Under the pieces are notes generated by a model. It had not been told where the DNA came from. It saw nothing but the letters and a program-made list of their open reading frames with translations, and made no database searches. From Bacteroidota bacterium (GTDB lineage: Bacteria > Bacteroidota > Bacteroidia > Chitinophagales > BACL12), in assembly GCA_016706255.1 (NCBI GenBank), contig JADJJZ010000006.1, forward strand, positions 868,001 through 932,000: DNA of 64,000 nt, read 5' to 3'. This document shows, in pieces, positions 9,487-18,661 of the stretch (position 1 is the stretch's first letter; each line of letters begins with the position of its first letter). Both the position numbers and the translations under genes were made by a program.

Positions 9487-10331
9487 TTAAACCAATTTTA
9501 ATTACAGCACTTTCGTTCGGAACTTTATTATCCGGAGATGTGGATGAAACTATGCCATCACGAATTATGCCTGCAAGTGAAACATGCGAAATTCCGCATA
9601 TGGCTTTTCAGGCCGGTGAATCACTTACATATAAAGTTTATTATAACTGGGGTAGCGTTTGGCTAAGCGGTGGAGAAGTATATTTTAAATTAACAAAAGA
9701 AGATTATAAAGGCAAACCTGTTTTACATGCATCAGGGGAAGCTGTTAGTTATAAATCTTTCGACTGGTTATTTAAAGTGCGCGATAAAGTGGATACCTAT
9801 ATGAATGAAGAAACTTTACAATCGTATAAGTTCAGTCGCGATGTATATGAAGGTGGATATACTTTTTATCGCTCTTATGATTGGGACAGAGAAAAAAATA
9901 TTATTTACTCTTATCAGGATAACCGCAAAGGCAAAAAAACGTCTAAAACAATTACTAATGTTGATCCATGCGGTTTAGATTTAATGACTACCTTTTACTG
10001 GATGCGTACGTTGGATATAGCCAATGCAAAAAAAGGTGATAAAATTCCGGTGAAAATGGCAATTGATGATGAAGAATATGATATGTATGTTCGTTATGAA
10101 GGTAAAGAAGTTTATGAAACCAAACTCGGTAAATTTAATTGTATCAAATTAAAACCGTTATTACAGGAAGGTGAAATATTTAAAGAAGGAGAGGGGATGA
10201 CACTCTGGTTAACAGATGATGATAACAGAATTCCTGTGCGTATTGAATCAGAATTGCGCGTCGGTAGAATCACCTGCGATTTAAAATCATACGGCGGAAA
10301 TAAATATCCCTTTACTTCAAAAGTGAATTAA
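9483..10331 (+). CDS. DUF3108-type secreted/periplasmic protein
   Basis: The 282-residue protein starts with a short hydrophobic leader (ILITALSFGTLLSG). The mature part FQAGESLTYKVYYNWGSVWLSGGEVYF is typical of the DUF3108 family, whose members are beta-rich periplasmic proteins of unknown role. A later block, LKPLLQEGEIFKEGEGMTLWLTDD, followed by NRIPVRIESELRVGRI, is the conserved second half. It overlaps the upstream membrane protein by 4 bp, so the two probably act together at the envelope. A terminator follows at 10353. Confidence 0.78.
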   Translation: MIKPILITALSFGTLLSGDVDETMPSRIMPASETCEIPHMAFQAGESLTYKVYYNWGSVWLSGGEVYFKLTKEDYKGKPVLHASGEAVSYKSFDWLFKVRDKVDTYMNEETLQSYKFSRDVYEGGYTFYRSYDWDREKNIIYSYQDNRKGKKTSKTITNVDPCGLDLMTTFYWMRTLDIANAKKGDKIPVKMAIDDEEYDMYVRYEGKEVYETKLGKFNCIKLKPLLQEGEIFKEGEGMTLWLTDDDNRIPVRIESELRVGRITCDLKSYGGNKYPFTSKVN

Positions 10332-10335
10332 GTAA

Positions 10336-10353
10336 GTCGTGATTATATGTATA
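10336..10353 (+). repeat. 18-bp element, copy 1 (between stop codon and terminator)
   Basis: GTCGTGATTATATGTATA lies 4 bp after the DUF3108 stop codon and directly before the terminator stem. The identical 18 bases recur at 32869-32886 in the same position after rplS. The role is unknown. Confidence 0.8.
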
Positions 10354-10382
10354 GGCCTCTCAGCAATGAGGGGCCTTTTTTT
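10353..10382 (+). terminator. Intrinsic terminator after the DUF3108 gene
   Basis: AGGCCTCTCA, loop GCAA, then TGAGGGGCCT (one T-G wobble), followed by seven T. The T-run overlaps the stop codon of the convergent LD-carboxypeptidase gene. Confidence 0.88.
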
Positions 10383-11280
10383 ATAAATAACTCAGTGTGG
10401 TTTCTGTATTGGTAACGGATAATTTTACTGTAGTGCCAAAAATCATTGCACGGTTATCCGGTATATGTCCTGATGGAAATCCATAACAAACCGGAATGTC
10501 ATATTTGGAAACATGATTGGCAATTATTTCTTCTGCACTAATTCCGAATTTAACTTTATTATCTTTCATGTCTGTCATTCCGCCAACAATAATTCCTTTT
10601 ACGAATTCTAATTTTCCGGCAAGTTTTAAGCTCATCAGCATACGGTCAATGTGATAAAGGTATTCATCAATATCTTCAATAAATAAAATTTTATGTCCGG
10701 TAGAAAATCCGAATTTTGTTCCAAGTAAAGAATATAAAATGGATAAATTTCCGCCTATTAAAACTCCCTCAGCTGTACCCTGTTTATTTAAAGGATGATG
10801 TGCACAGGAAATACTTAATGGATTTCCAAATAAAGCTGCATTTAATGTCGACAAAGCCGCCGCTGAATTATTGGCAAATGAAAATGGCATGGTGCAATGT
10901 AAAGATGGAATACCGAGTTTATCATTAATATGTGCATGTAATACCGTAATGTCAGAAAAACCGCAAATCCAGTTTGGGTTTTCCATAAACCCGGTAAAAT
11001 CTAATGCTTCCATGATACGAATAGTGCCATATCCACCACGTGCACAAACAATGGCTTTTATTTCAGGATTATCCATAAAATGCTGCAGGTCATTTGCGCG
11101 AACACTGTCTTCTCCGGCAAACTGGTTAAATCTTGCAGATATCGTTTCGCCTAACACCGGATTTAAACCCCAGGATTTAAATATTTCAAGCGCATTTTGA
11201 AGCTCGCTTTCATCAATCCACCTTGCTGTTGAGAGTATCCCGATTGAATCTCCCTGTTTAAGTGCCAAACGATTGAACAT
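10381..11280 (-). CDS. LD-carboxypeptidase (peptidase S66 family)
   Basis: About 299 residues from the ATG at 11280; a frame extension to 11322 overlaps metG and is not supported. S66 enzymes remove the terminal D-Ala from cytosolic murein tetrapeptides during recycling. Family marks are GDSIGILSTARW near the N-terminus, AIVCARGGYGTIRIMEALDF (nucleophile-elbow region), GFSDITVLH with the catalytic Ser region, and GGNLSILYSLLGT followed by FIEDIDEYLYHIDRML. The Glu and His of the Ser-His-Glu triad would lie in IEDIDE and in the C-terminal GFPSGHIPDN. It is divergent from metG with only 3 bp between the nominal start codons. Confidence 0.88.
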   Translation of the reverse strand: MFNRLALKQGDSIGILSTARWIDESELQNALEIFKSWGLNPVLGETISARFNQFAGEDSVRANDLQHFMDNPEIKAIVCARGGYGTIRIMEALDFTGFMENPNWICGFSDITVLHAHINDKLGIPSLHCTMPFSFANNSAAALSTLNAALFGNPLSISCAHHPLNKQGTAEGVLIGGNLSILYSLLGTKFGFSTGHKILFIEDIDEYLYHIDRMLMSLKLAGKLEFVKGIIVGGMTDMKDNKVKFGISAEEIIANHVSKYDIPVCYGFPSGHIPDNRAMIFGTTVKLSVTNTETTLSYL

Positions 11281-11283
11281 ATT

Positions 11284-13401
11284 ATGATTATTTTTGCGCA
11301 TAAAATTGAGAAAATCTTGCAAGTACCTGAAAGATATTTAATAACATCTGCGCTTCCTTATGCAAACGGACCATTGCATGTGGGTCATATTGCCGGCGCT
11401 TATTTACCGGCAGATATTTATGTTCGTTACCTGCGTAAACAAAAAAGAGATGTAGTTTTTATTTGTGGAAGCGATGAACACGGGGCTGCGATAACCATTC
11501 AGGCTAAAAAAGAAAATACTACGCCAAAGCAGATTATCGATAAATACCATACCATTATTCAGGATGCGTTTAAAGGCTTAGGTATCAGCTTCGACATATA
11601 TCATCGCACTTCATCTCCAATACATCATGAAACTTCACAAGAATTTTTTCTGAAATTATATGAGCAGCATGTTTTTGAGGAAAAGGAGAGTGAACAATAT
11701 TACGATGAGGCTTTTAATCAGTTTTTAGCCGACAGATACATTATGGGAACTTGCCCGGTTTGTGCAAATCCTAATGCCTATGGCGACCAGTGTGAGAAAT
11801 GTGGTACATCCTTATCCCCAACCGATTTAATAAACCCCGTTTCCACCTTAAGTAACCAGCCTCCGGTAAAAAGAAAAACTACCCACTGGTATTTACCACT
11901 CAATAAATTTCAAAATTGGCTGAGCGACTGGATCATAAAAGGGGAAGGCCGCACAGAAGAATGGAAAAAAAATGTGCTTGGTCAGTGCGCAAGTTGGATT
12001 AACGAAGGTTTACATCCCCGCGCAATAACACGCGACCTCGACTGGGGCGTGAAGGTTCCGCTTCCTAATGCCGAGGGGAAAGTGTTATACGTATGGCTCG
12101 ATGCGCCCATCGGTTATATCAGTGCAACCAAACAATGGGCGCTTAACACAGGTAATAACTGGGAACCCTACTGGAAATCTGATACAACAAAACTGGTCCA
12201 CTTTATAGGTAAAGACAATATTGTGTTCCATTGCCTCATTTTCCCATGCATATTAAAAAGTCATGGCGATTACATTTTACCTACTAATGTACCCGCTAAT
12301 GAGTTTATGAATATGGAAGGTGATAAAATGTCAACTTCCCGCAACTGGAGCGTTCAGTTGCATACTTATTTGAGTGAATTTCCGGGCAAAGAAGACGTTT
12401 TGCGCTATGTTTTATGCGCTAATATGCCTGAAACAAAGGACAGTGAATTTACCTGGAAGGATTTTCAAGCCCGCAATAATAACGAGCTGGTTGCCATTTT
12501 AGGTAATTATGCCAATCGGGTAATGGTGCTTACTTCTAAGTACAACGATAACAAGGTGCCTGAAAACCACGCCGGTTTACTTTCAGAAGATTATATCGCA
12601 GAATACAACCGCCAGATTAAAGACCTGGTAGAAAATACATACATGCCAGCAATTGAAAACTACCGGTTCAGGGATGCTTTAGGCGCGATGTTGGATGTGG
12701 TGCGACTGGGAAATAAGTTGCTCACCGACTATGAACCATGGAAGCTGGTTAAAACCGATCCGGCTAAAACTGCAGGTGTACTCAGGGTTTGTCTCGAAAG
12801 TTTGGTAGATATTGGCATTCTTGCTGAGCCGTTTTTACCTTTTACATCAACCAAAATTTTCGAATACTTTAGTATAAGTGAGCCCGGATTCAACTATTTA
12901 CAGCCAAAATTGCAAACAGGCGCCGCAGTTGGCAATCCGTTTTACCTTTTTGAAAAGATTGAAGATGAGGTAATTGACAAAAAATTAGCCGAACTCGAAA
13001 TAATTAGAAAAGAGCGTCAAGATAAATTGCAACCTGTTGATAATCAGCCAGTTAAACAAAATACCCCTATAAAACCAATAGTTACTTTCGACGATTTTTC
13101 TAAACTGGATATGCGCACCGGTAAAATTACGGCTGCAGAAAAGATTCAGGGTGCGGATAAACTGCTGAAACTCAATGTGGACTTAGGTTTTGAGCAGCGA
13201 ACCATTATTTCAGGAATCGCTTTACATTTTCAACCGGAGCAATTAATCGGTCAGCAGGTTACTGTTTTAGTAAACCTGGCACCCCGTAAAATGCGCGGTG
13301 TGGAAAGTAATGGAATGATTTTGATGTCTGAAGATGCTGAAGGGAAGCTGTATTTCGTTCAAACCCCCGGCACTGAGGGATTGGGATTAACTATAAGTTA
13401 A
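11284..13401 (+). CDS. metG: Methionyl-tRNA synthetase with C-terminal tRNA-binding domain
   Basis: 705 residues from the ATG at 11284. It charges tRNA-Met, including the initiator tRNA encoded at 38016. Seen in order: Rossmann entry TSALPYANGPLHVGH with the HIGH-type motif HVGH (32-35); a zinc knuckle with C157, C160, C170 and C173; the KMSKS-type loop KMSTS (about 347-351); and from about residue 600 an EMAP/Arc1p-like tRNA-binding domain (FSKLDMRTGKITAAEKI through LAPRKMRGVESNGMIL). A perfect -7 element overlaps the first codons, so TTG at 11317 (MQVPERYLITS) may be the true start; that gives the short N-terminus usual in Bacteroidota MetG. Confidence 0.96.
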   Translation: MIIFAHKIEKILQVPERYLITSALPYANGPLHVGHIAGAYLPADIYVRYLRKQKRDVVFICGSDEHGAAITIQAKKENTTPKQIIDKYHTIIQDAFKGLGISFDIYHRTSSPIHHETSQEFFLKLYEQHVFEEKESEQYYDEAFNQFLADRYIMGTCPVCANPNAYGDQCEKCGTSLSPTDLINPVSTLSNQPPVKRKTTHWYLPLNKFQNWLSDWIIKGEGRTEEWKKNVLGQCASWINEGLHPRAITRDLDWGVKVPLPNAEGKVLYVWLDAPIGYISATKQWALNTGNNWEPYWKSDTTKLVHFIGKDNIVFHCLIFPCILKSHGDYILPTNVPANEFMNMEGDKMSTSRNWSVQLHTYLSEFPGKEDVLRYVLCANMPETKDSEFTWKDFQARNNNELVAILGNYANRVMVLTSKYNDNKVPENHAGLLSEDYIAEYNRQIKDLVENTYMPAIENYRFRDALGAMLDVVRLGNKLLTDYEPWKLVKTDPAKTAGVLRVCLESLVDIGILAEPFLPFTSTKIFEYFSISEPGFNYLQPKLQTGAAVGNPFYLFEKIEDEVIDKKLAELEIIRKERQDKLQPVDNQPVKQNTPIKPIVTFDDFSKLDMRTGKITAAEKIQGADKLLKLNVDLGFEQRTIISGIALHFQPEQLIGQQVTVLVNLAPRKMRGVESNGMILMSEDAEGKLYFVQTPGTEGLGLTIS
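11289..11296 (+). promoter_or_regulatory. -7 element for metG
   Basis: TATTTTTG followed by C matches TAnnTTTG exactly. It lies inside the longest metG frame, five bases after its ATG at 11284, so the real start is probably further downstream (TTG at 11317). No -33 element was seen. Confidence 0.5.
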
Positions 13402-13535
13402 TCATATTAAATATTTTTTACACGCAACTCAGGTAACATTTACTGCGTCTTTCGAGGGTTGCCTTGCCGCGAATGCCTGCTATTTATAGTAAAATTTGTT
13501 TTATGTAAGGTACCAAATCATTGCTTTATTAATCA

Positions 13536-13543
13536 TATCTTTG
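13536..13543 (+). promoter_or_regulatory. -7 element for the polysaccharide operon
   Basis: TATCTTTG followed by CAC matches the Bacteroidota -7 element and lies 20 bp before the ATG at 13564. No well-spaced TTTG was found upstream. It is the only good promoter seen for the 15 kb unit. Confidence 0.6.
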
Positions 13544-13563
13544 CACGAAATTTTAAAAAAGTT

Positions 13564-15948
13564 ATGAAGAACCTTTCTTCGTTGATATTGTTTGTATTCG
13601 CTTTAGGCGTTGCCACTACCTTAACAGCACAAACACCCCCGGTAGTTCCACCTGTTTCATCAGGTACTTTAGAGTCGTTAGGTTTCGATACTGAAGAAAT
13701 CGATGCTATTATGGGTGCTACAGGTCAGTCAACATCCACTGCAATCGAATCTGCAACTCAAATTCAGGATGCTCAGCAAACTGCTGTTCAAAATGCTATG
13801 AACCAGGAAGCTACCCTGGCGCCAAATACAAACACAATACCTCCGGCAATTGTTCAGGAAGTTATTGCAGAGGCAACTGACGGCAATCAGCCACCTGCTT
13901 CTACCATTTGGGGTCACGATTTTTTCCAAAATGGATCTGTGGACTTGTTTGACAAAGTTCCCAACCAAAAAGTAAGTGATAATTATATTATTGGCGAGGG
14001 TGACCAGCTTACCATTGCCATTTGGGGTTATGCTTATTATAACTACAACTTTACGGTAAACGAAGATGGTTATATCACTACCGTTGAAGTTGGCCGTATT
14101 TATTTAAAGGGGTTAACTTTTAGCGCTGCAAAACAATTATTGCGTCAGCGTTTTGCTTCTGCATTCGACTTAACGAACTCAAAATTTGATGTTAGTTTAA
14201 GTTATTCTAAAAGTATAAAAGTTAATATCGTAGGTGAAGTTGTTAATCCGGGTTCATATAATATTTCATCGCTCAATACAGCATTTAATGCTTTAGTTGC
14301 TGCAGGTGGGGTTACAGATATCGGTTCTGTTCGTAATATTCAGGTTAGACGCAACGGAAAAATTATTAAAACACTTGACGTTTATCAGTTTTTATTAAAT
14401 CCGGGTTCTACCGATGATACTTACCTTGAAGCAAATGATTATATTATTGTAAGTGGAATTGGTCGTGTTGTTGAAGTGCAGGGTGAAGTTAACAGACCAT
14501 TTAAATATGAATTAATTAAAGGTGAAAATCTGAACGAATTGCTTGCTTATGCAGGTGGTCCACGTTCAACTGCTTATAAACGTAATGTTACCATTTTCAG
14601 ATATTTCGAAAATGAAAACATTGTAATGGATATCAATTTAGATAGCCTTGAGCGTGAAAGAATTAATTATCCGTTATTAGATGGTGATAAAATTGTATTC
14701 GCAAGAATTCCTGAAGTAATTGAAAATATCGTTACCATTCAGGGCGCTTGTCGTTTCCCTGGTAATTATCAGTTAACTGCTGATATGCGCATTTCTGATT
14801 TAATTATCAAAGCAAAAGGATTAAATTATGATGCATATACCGATCGCGCTTATCTCATCAGAAAAGACGATAAATTAAATGATGTATATGTACCATTTGA
14901 TTTAGCTGAAGTTATGGAAAATCCTAATTCTCCATTTAACTTTAAATTAAACAGATTTGATGTAATCGACATCTTTTCTAAACAAGAATTTAAAGAAACA
15001 TTTAACGTAGCAATTAATGGTGCTGTAAAAGTACCGGGAACATTCCCATATTATGAGCGCATGACGTTAAAAGATTTATTATATTATTCAGGTGGATTAA
15101 AAGTGGAAGCTGCAAACAGCAAAATTGAAATTTCACGTATCGTAAATTTTAACGAAGCAAGTAATTTAAATGAACCAACACGTGTAATTGTTCAATCAGT
15201 TTCTATTGGTAAAGATTTAAATGTGGAAGATGCAGCAAATACTTTCCAATTACAACCTTATGATCAAGTATTTGTAAGAAATACACCTGAGTTTGAATAT
15301 CAGAAAAATATCACCATCCTTGGTGAGGTAAAATACCCTGGGGTTTATACATTAACATCACGAACTGAAACATTAGCCGATATCGTTGAACGTGCTGGTG
15401 GATTAACACAATGGGCTTATGCCGAAGGTGCTACCATGAATCGTCAGGATGTTTCTTCTACGCTTGTGTTTTTAGGTAAAGCTTTAGAAAACCCTGAATC
15501 AAAATATAACTATGTAATGCGTGAAGGTGATATTGTAACTGTTCCAAAAGCAGGCGACCTTGTTGCATTAAAAGGTGAAATTAAATATCCGTTTGTTGGT
15601 GATCCGGGAACTGTTGTTGTTCCTTTTGAAAAAGGCAGAAGTGCGCGTCACTTTATCAGAAAATATGGTAAAAACTTCGACGATGATGCTAAACGCAGTG
15701 AAACTTACATTGTTGAACCAAACGGTTATGTTCGTCGTACACATAATTTCTTATTTATACATTTTTATCCGCGTGTAAAAGTGAAAGGTTGTCAAATTGT
15801 GGTTCCGCAGAAACCGGAAGAAAAACCGGAGATTGAAACACAGGAGGCCCCTAAAGCACCATTCGACTGGAATACTTTTGCTACCACACTTAGTGCAGGT
15901 ATCCTCAGCTTTGCTACAATTTATGTATTGTTACAACGAGGTAATTAA
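13564..15948 (+). CDS. Wza-like polysaccharide export protein with several SLBB domains
   Basis: Start set at the ATG at 13564 because it gives a clear signal peptide (MKNLSSLILFVFALGVATTL, cleavage near residue 23) and lies downstream of a -7 element; the frame to 13459 adds 35 residues with no such feature. The 794-residue protein has a Poly_export domain from about residue 138 (YIIGEGDQLTIAIWGYAYY) and then repeated SLBB-type units such as VNIVGEVVNPGSYNISSLNT, VVEVQGEVNRPFKYELIKGE and ITILGEVKYPGVYTLTSRTE. It ends with a hydrophobic helix (TTLSAGILSFATIYVLL). It would form the outer-membrane exit for the polymer made by the following genes. It is longer than enterobacterial Wza, as is common in Bacteroidota. 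Confidence 0.9.
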   Translation: MKNLSSLILFVFALGVATTLTAQTPPVVPPVSSGTLESLGFDTEEIDAIMGATGQSTSTAIESATQIQDAQQTAVQNAMNQEATLAPNTNTIPPAIVQEVIAEATDGNQPPASTIWGHDFFQNGSVDLFDKVPNQKVSDNYIIGEGDQLTIAIWGYAYYNYNFTVNEDGYITTVEVGRIYLKGLTFSAAKQLLRQRFASAFDLTNSKFDVSLSYSKSIKVNIVGEVVNPGSYNISSLNTAFNALVAAGGVTDIGSVRNIQVRRNGKIIKTLDVYQFLLNPGSTDDTYLEANDYIIVSGIGRVVEVQGEVNRPFKYELIKGENLNELLAYAGGPRSTAYKRNVTIFRYFENENIVMDINLDSLERERINYPLLDGDKIVFARIPEVIENIVTIQGACRFPGNYQLTADMRISDLIIKAKGLNYDAYTDRAYLIRKDDKLNDVYVPFDLAEVMENPNSPFNFKLNRFDVIDIFSKQEFKETFNVAINGAVKVPGTFPYYERMTLKDLLYYSGGLKVEAANSKIEISRIVNFNEASNLNEPTRVIVQSVSIGKDLNVEDAANTFQLQPYDQVFVRNTPEFEYQKNITILGEVKYPGVYTLTSRTETLADIVERAGGLTQWAYAEGATMNRQDVSSTLVFLGKALENPESKYNYVMREGDIVTVPKAGDLVALKGEIKYPFVGDPGTVVVPFEKGRSARHFIRKYGKNFDDDAKRSETYIVEPNGYVRRTHNFLFIHFYPRVKVKGCQIVVPQKPEEKPEIETQEAPKAPFDWNTFATTLSAGILSFATIYVLLQRGN

Positions 15949-15981
15949 TCAATTAAGTTAAACGGGAGCAACTAAAAAATT

Positions 15982-17127
15982 ATGCAATACGATCGTCCTT
16001 ATAATGATGAAATAAATATTGGTGATTTATTTACCAAATTTGGTGAGTATCGCAGATATGTATTAAAAAAATGGTGGGTAGTGCTCATCTTCGCTATCTT
16101 GTTAGCGTTTTTATTACGTTTTTACTCTGTTTGGAAAAAGGAGCAATATATATCGCATGCCGACTTTGCTGTTAAGGGAACAGAAGGTTCATCTACATCT
16201 TCGTTGGCTTCACTAGCAAGTTCATTTGGTATTGGTATCACAACCGGTACTGAATTTACCAATGAATTATTCCTTGGTATTTTACAGTCACGCACATTAA
16301 TGAAAGAAGCATTAATGCAAAAGCGTACAATGAGTGTAAAAAAAGGTGTTGCGCCAAGAGAAGATTATTTGGCGAACTTTTATGTGGAGATGTACCCTAA
16401 ATGGGCGAAAAAGAAAAAGGTTAAAAATTTCAAACTGGAGCACGGTTCACTCGATTCGATCACGGTTTATGAAGATAGCTGTCTGACAGTGATTTATGAT
16501 GAGATGATTTCTAATGATATTACAACCGAATTTAGTGATGAGCTCGGTATGAATCAAATGGAAGTATCATCGTTAAGTCGTGACTTTTCTTATTACATGG
16601 CAGACTATCTGACATTTGCCGGTTCTGATTATTATATTAATGCACAGGTAATTAATGAGGCCAAAACGGTTGATTTAATGGAAAGCAAAGCCGATTCATT
16701 GCGTTCATTGCTTGAAGGCAAAGAAGAGTTATTGGCAAAAGTTCAGGATGGTTCCAGTTATCAGGTAAAATTTGCGGGATATGTTTCTCAAAACAGATTG
16801 TTGCGAGAAATTGGATTAATAACCACAGAATATTCAACTACATTCGCTCAATTACAACTTGCACGTTTCGACTTGCAGAATAAGACGCCTTTGGTGGATA
16901 TTATTGATCAGCCAAAATTTTCTACCATAAAAGAAAAGGAACAAACCACCATGTTTATGATTATTGGTTTGATTCTGGGTGTTATATTTTCATCTATCGG
17001 GTTGAGCGTTAGAAAATATATCAGGGATAGTGTTGAAGAGGCGAAACAAAAACAACTGGTGATTGAAAAATATAATAAGGAAAAAGACAATCAGTCATTA
17101 ATAGATACAGATAGTAATAAAATCTGA
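15982..17127 (+). CDS. Wzz-like polysaccharide chain-length determinant
   Basis: 381 residues with a membrane helix near each end (about 31-50, WWVVLIFAILLAFLLRFYSV, and about 323-343, MFMIIGLILGVIFSSIGLSV) flanking a periplasmic region, the standard Wzz (PCP) topology. The N-terminal domain has GTEGSSTSSLASLASSFGIG, and the central part is predicted helical. There is no Walker motif or tyrosine-rich tail, so the BY-kinase part of Wzc-type proteins is absent. It sits 33 bp after the Wza-like gene, its usual partner. It probably sets polymer length and couples polymerisation to export. Confidence 0.88.
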   Translation: MQYDRPYNDEINIGDLFTKFGEYRRYVLKKWWVVLIFAILLAFLLRFYSVWKKEQYISHADFAVKGTEGSSTSSLASLASSFGIGITTGTEFTNELFLGILQSRTLMKEALMQKRTMSVKKGVAPREDYLANFYVEMYPKWAKKKKVKNFKLEHGSLDSITVYEDSCLTVIYDEMISNDITTEFSDELGMNQMEVSSLSRDFSYYMADYLTFAGSDYYINAQVINEAKTVDLMESKADSLRSLLEGKEELLAKVQDGSSYQVKFAGYVSQNRLLREIGLITTEYSTTFAQLQLARFDLQNKTPLVDIIDQPKFSTIKEKEQTTMFMIIGLILGVIFSSIGLSVRKYIRDSVEEAKQKQLVIEKYNKEKDNQSLIDTDSNKI

Positions 17128-17158
17128 TTTGTTGAACTAAAGCTTACAACCACCAGGA

Positions 17159-18658
17159 ATGATTTTCAACTCATTACATTTTCTAATATTTTTACCGGTT
17201 GTAATTTTCCTGTATTACGCGTTGCCATATAAATGGCGATGGTTAATGCTCTTGTTTGCCAGTTATTATTTTTACATGTGTTGGAAGGCAGAATATGCAT
17301 TCCTTATTGTATTTTCAACTACTGTAGATTATTATACTGCGAATAAAATGTCGCGGCTAAAGGATAAAAAGGCCCGACTGCCGTATTTGATGATTAGTTT
17401 GATATCAAATCTCGGTTTATTATTTTCATTTAAATATTTCAATTTCTTCAACGACTCAGCGCGAGCTGTGTTCGACCAGTTTAATATATTTTATAATGTT
17501 CCTGAGTTTAATTTGTTTTTACCGGTTGGTATTTCATTTTACACTTTCCAGGCATTAAGCTATAGTATTGATGTTTACCGGGGTGATTTTAAAGCGGAAA
17601 AGAATTTCGGGTATTTCGCTTTGTTTATTTCTTATTGGCCCCAACTGGTTGCCGGTCCTATTGAACGACCGGGTGATTTACAACCGCAATTAAAGCAAAA
17701 TCACGACTTTGATTATGAACGTGTAAAACAAGGGTTGATCCGCATTTTGTATGGTTTTTTCAAGAAGGTGGTAATTGCCGACAGACTTGGATTATTCGTA
17801 CAGCAGGTATATGGTAATGGGGGCGGGCATGGCGGATGGGTTGATCCAACATATGAACACGGAGGCTTTGCAATTATATTGGTAACATGGATGTTTGCAA
17901 TTAAAGTGTATTGTGATTTCGGTGGGTACTGTGATATTGCAATCGGTAGTGCTAAAATAATGGGGCATAACCTGACAGATAACTTTAAAACGCCATATTT
18001 TTCGAAATCAATACGAGAGTTCTGGGAGCGATGGCATATTACACTTACGGTCTGGGTGCGGGATTATTTATATATTCCGCTCGGTGGAAGCAGGGTTTCG
18101 TTCGGAAGAATGTTATTTAATAACTGGTTTACCTTAACCATTATGGGATTTTGGCATGGCGCAAACTGGACCTACGTTATGTTCGGTTTTATACATGGAT
18201 TTTTTATAGTCATGAGCCGGATTTGGGACCGGTATTTCCCAAAATTAAATTTACCGACTTTAATGCCACGCATGAAGGCACTTACCGGTGCATTACTTGC
18301 GTTCTGGATATTTAATTTAACTTGTATTCCGGATATATTTTTCCGCTCAAATACAATTGGTGATGCATGGAATGTTATTCTAAATATTTTTTCAACAGAT
18401 ACTACCTCTTATTTAATTCATAATAGTGCCGCAAAAGGTGCTGTGCCAAGTGTAATTGAATTTTGGGTGAGTGTTGTTTGTATAGTATTATTATTAATTA
18501 CAGATTATAAGTTATATGTAAATAAAAGTATCGGTATTGAAACAATGGTTGCAGCGAAACCATTTTATGCACGCTGGAGCTTTTACGTTTCATTCCTCGT
18601 TATCGTAACTTTATTTGCCTATACATCTAAATCAGTATTTATCTATTTTGCTTTTTAA
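17159..18658 (+). CDS. MBOAT-family O-acyltransferase (AlgI/DltB-like)
   Basis: The 499-residue multi-spanning protein has the MBOAT core: FWERWHITLTVWVRDYLYIP (H293 in WHIT) and MGFWHGANWTYVMFGFIHG, where H333 is the invariant catalytic His. MBOATs of the AlgI/DltB type move acyl groups across the cytoplasmic membrane for attachment to extracellular polymers. The next gene, 3 bp away, encodes an SGNH/DltD-like protein with one N-terminal helix, the expected partner. The acyl group (acetyl is most common) and the acceptor, presumably the polysaccharide of this operon, are inferred. Confidence 0.93.
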   Translation: MIFNSLHFLIFLPVVIFLYYALPYKWRWLMLLFASYYFYMCWKAEYAFLIVFSTTVDYYTANKMSRLKDKKARLPYLMISLISNLGLLFSFKYFNFFNDSARAVFDQFNIFYNVPEFNLFLPVGISFYTFQALSYSIDVYRGDFKAEKNFGYFALFISYWPQLVAGPIERPGDLQPQLKQNHDFDYERVKQGLIRILYGFFKKVVIADRLGLFVQQVYGNGGGHGGWVDPTYEHGGFAIILVTWMFAIKVYCDFGGYCDIAIGSAKIMGHNLTDNFKTPYFSKSIREFWERWHITLTVWVRDYLYIPLGGSRVSFGRMLFNNWFTLTIMGFWHGANWTYVMFGFIHGFFIVMSRIWDRYFPKLNLPTLMPRMKALTGALLAFWIFNLTCIPDIFFRSNTIGDAWNVILNIFSTDTTSYLIHNSAAKGAVPSVIEFWVSVVCIVLLLITDYKLYVNKSIGIETMVAAKPFYARWSFYVSFLVIVTLFAYTSKSVFIYFAF

Positions 18659-18661
18659 ACT

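Noticed and set aside
10716..11200. Plus-strand open frames inside the LD-carboxypeptidase gene
   Set aside because: Shadows in other frames of a clear minus-strand gene.
13459..13563. N-terminal extension of the Wza-like protein
   Set aside because: The extra 35 residues lie on the far side of the -7 element; the ATG at 13564 gives a proper signal peptide.
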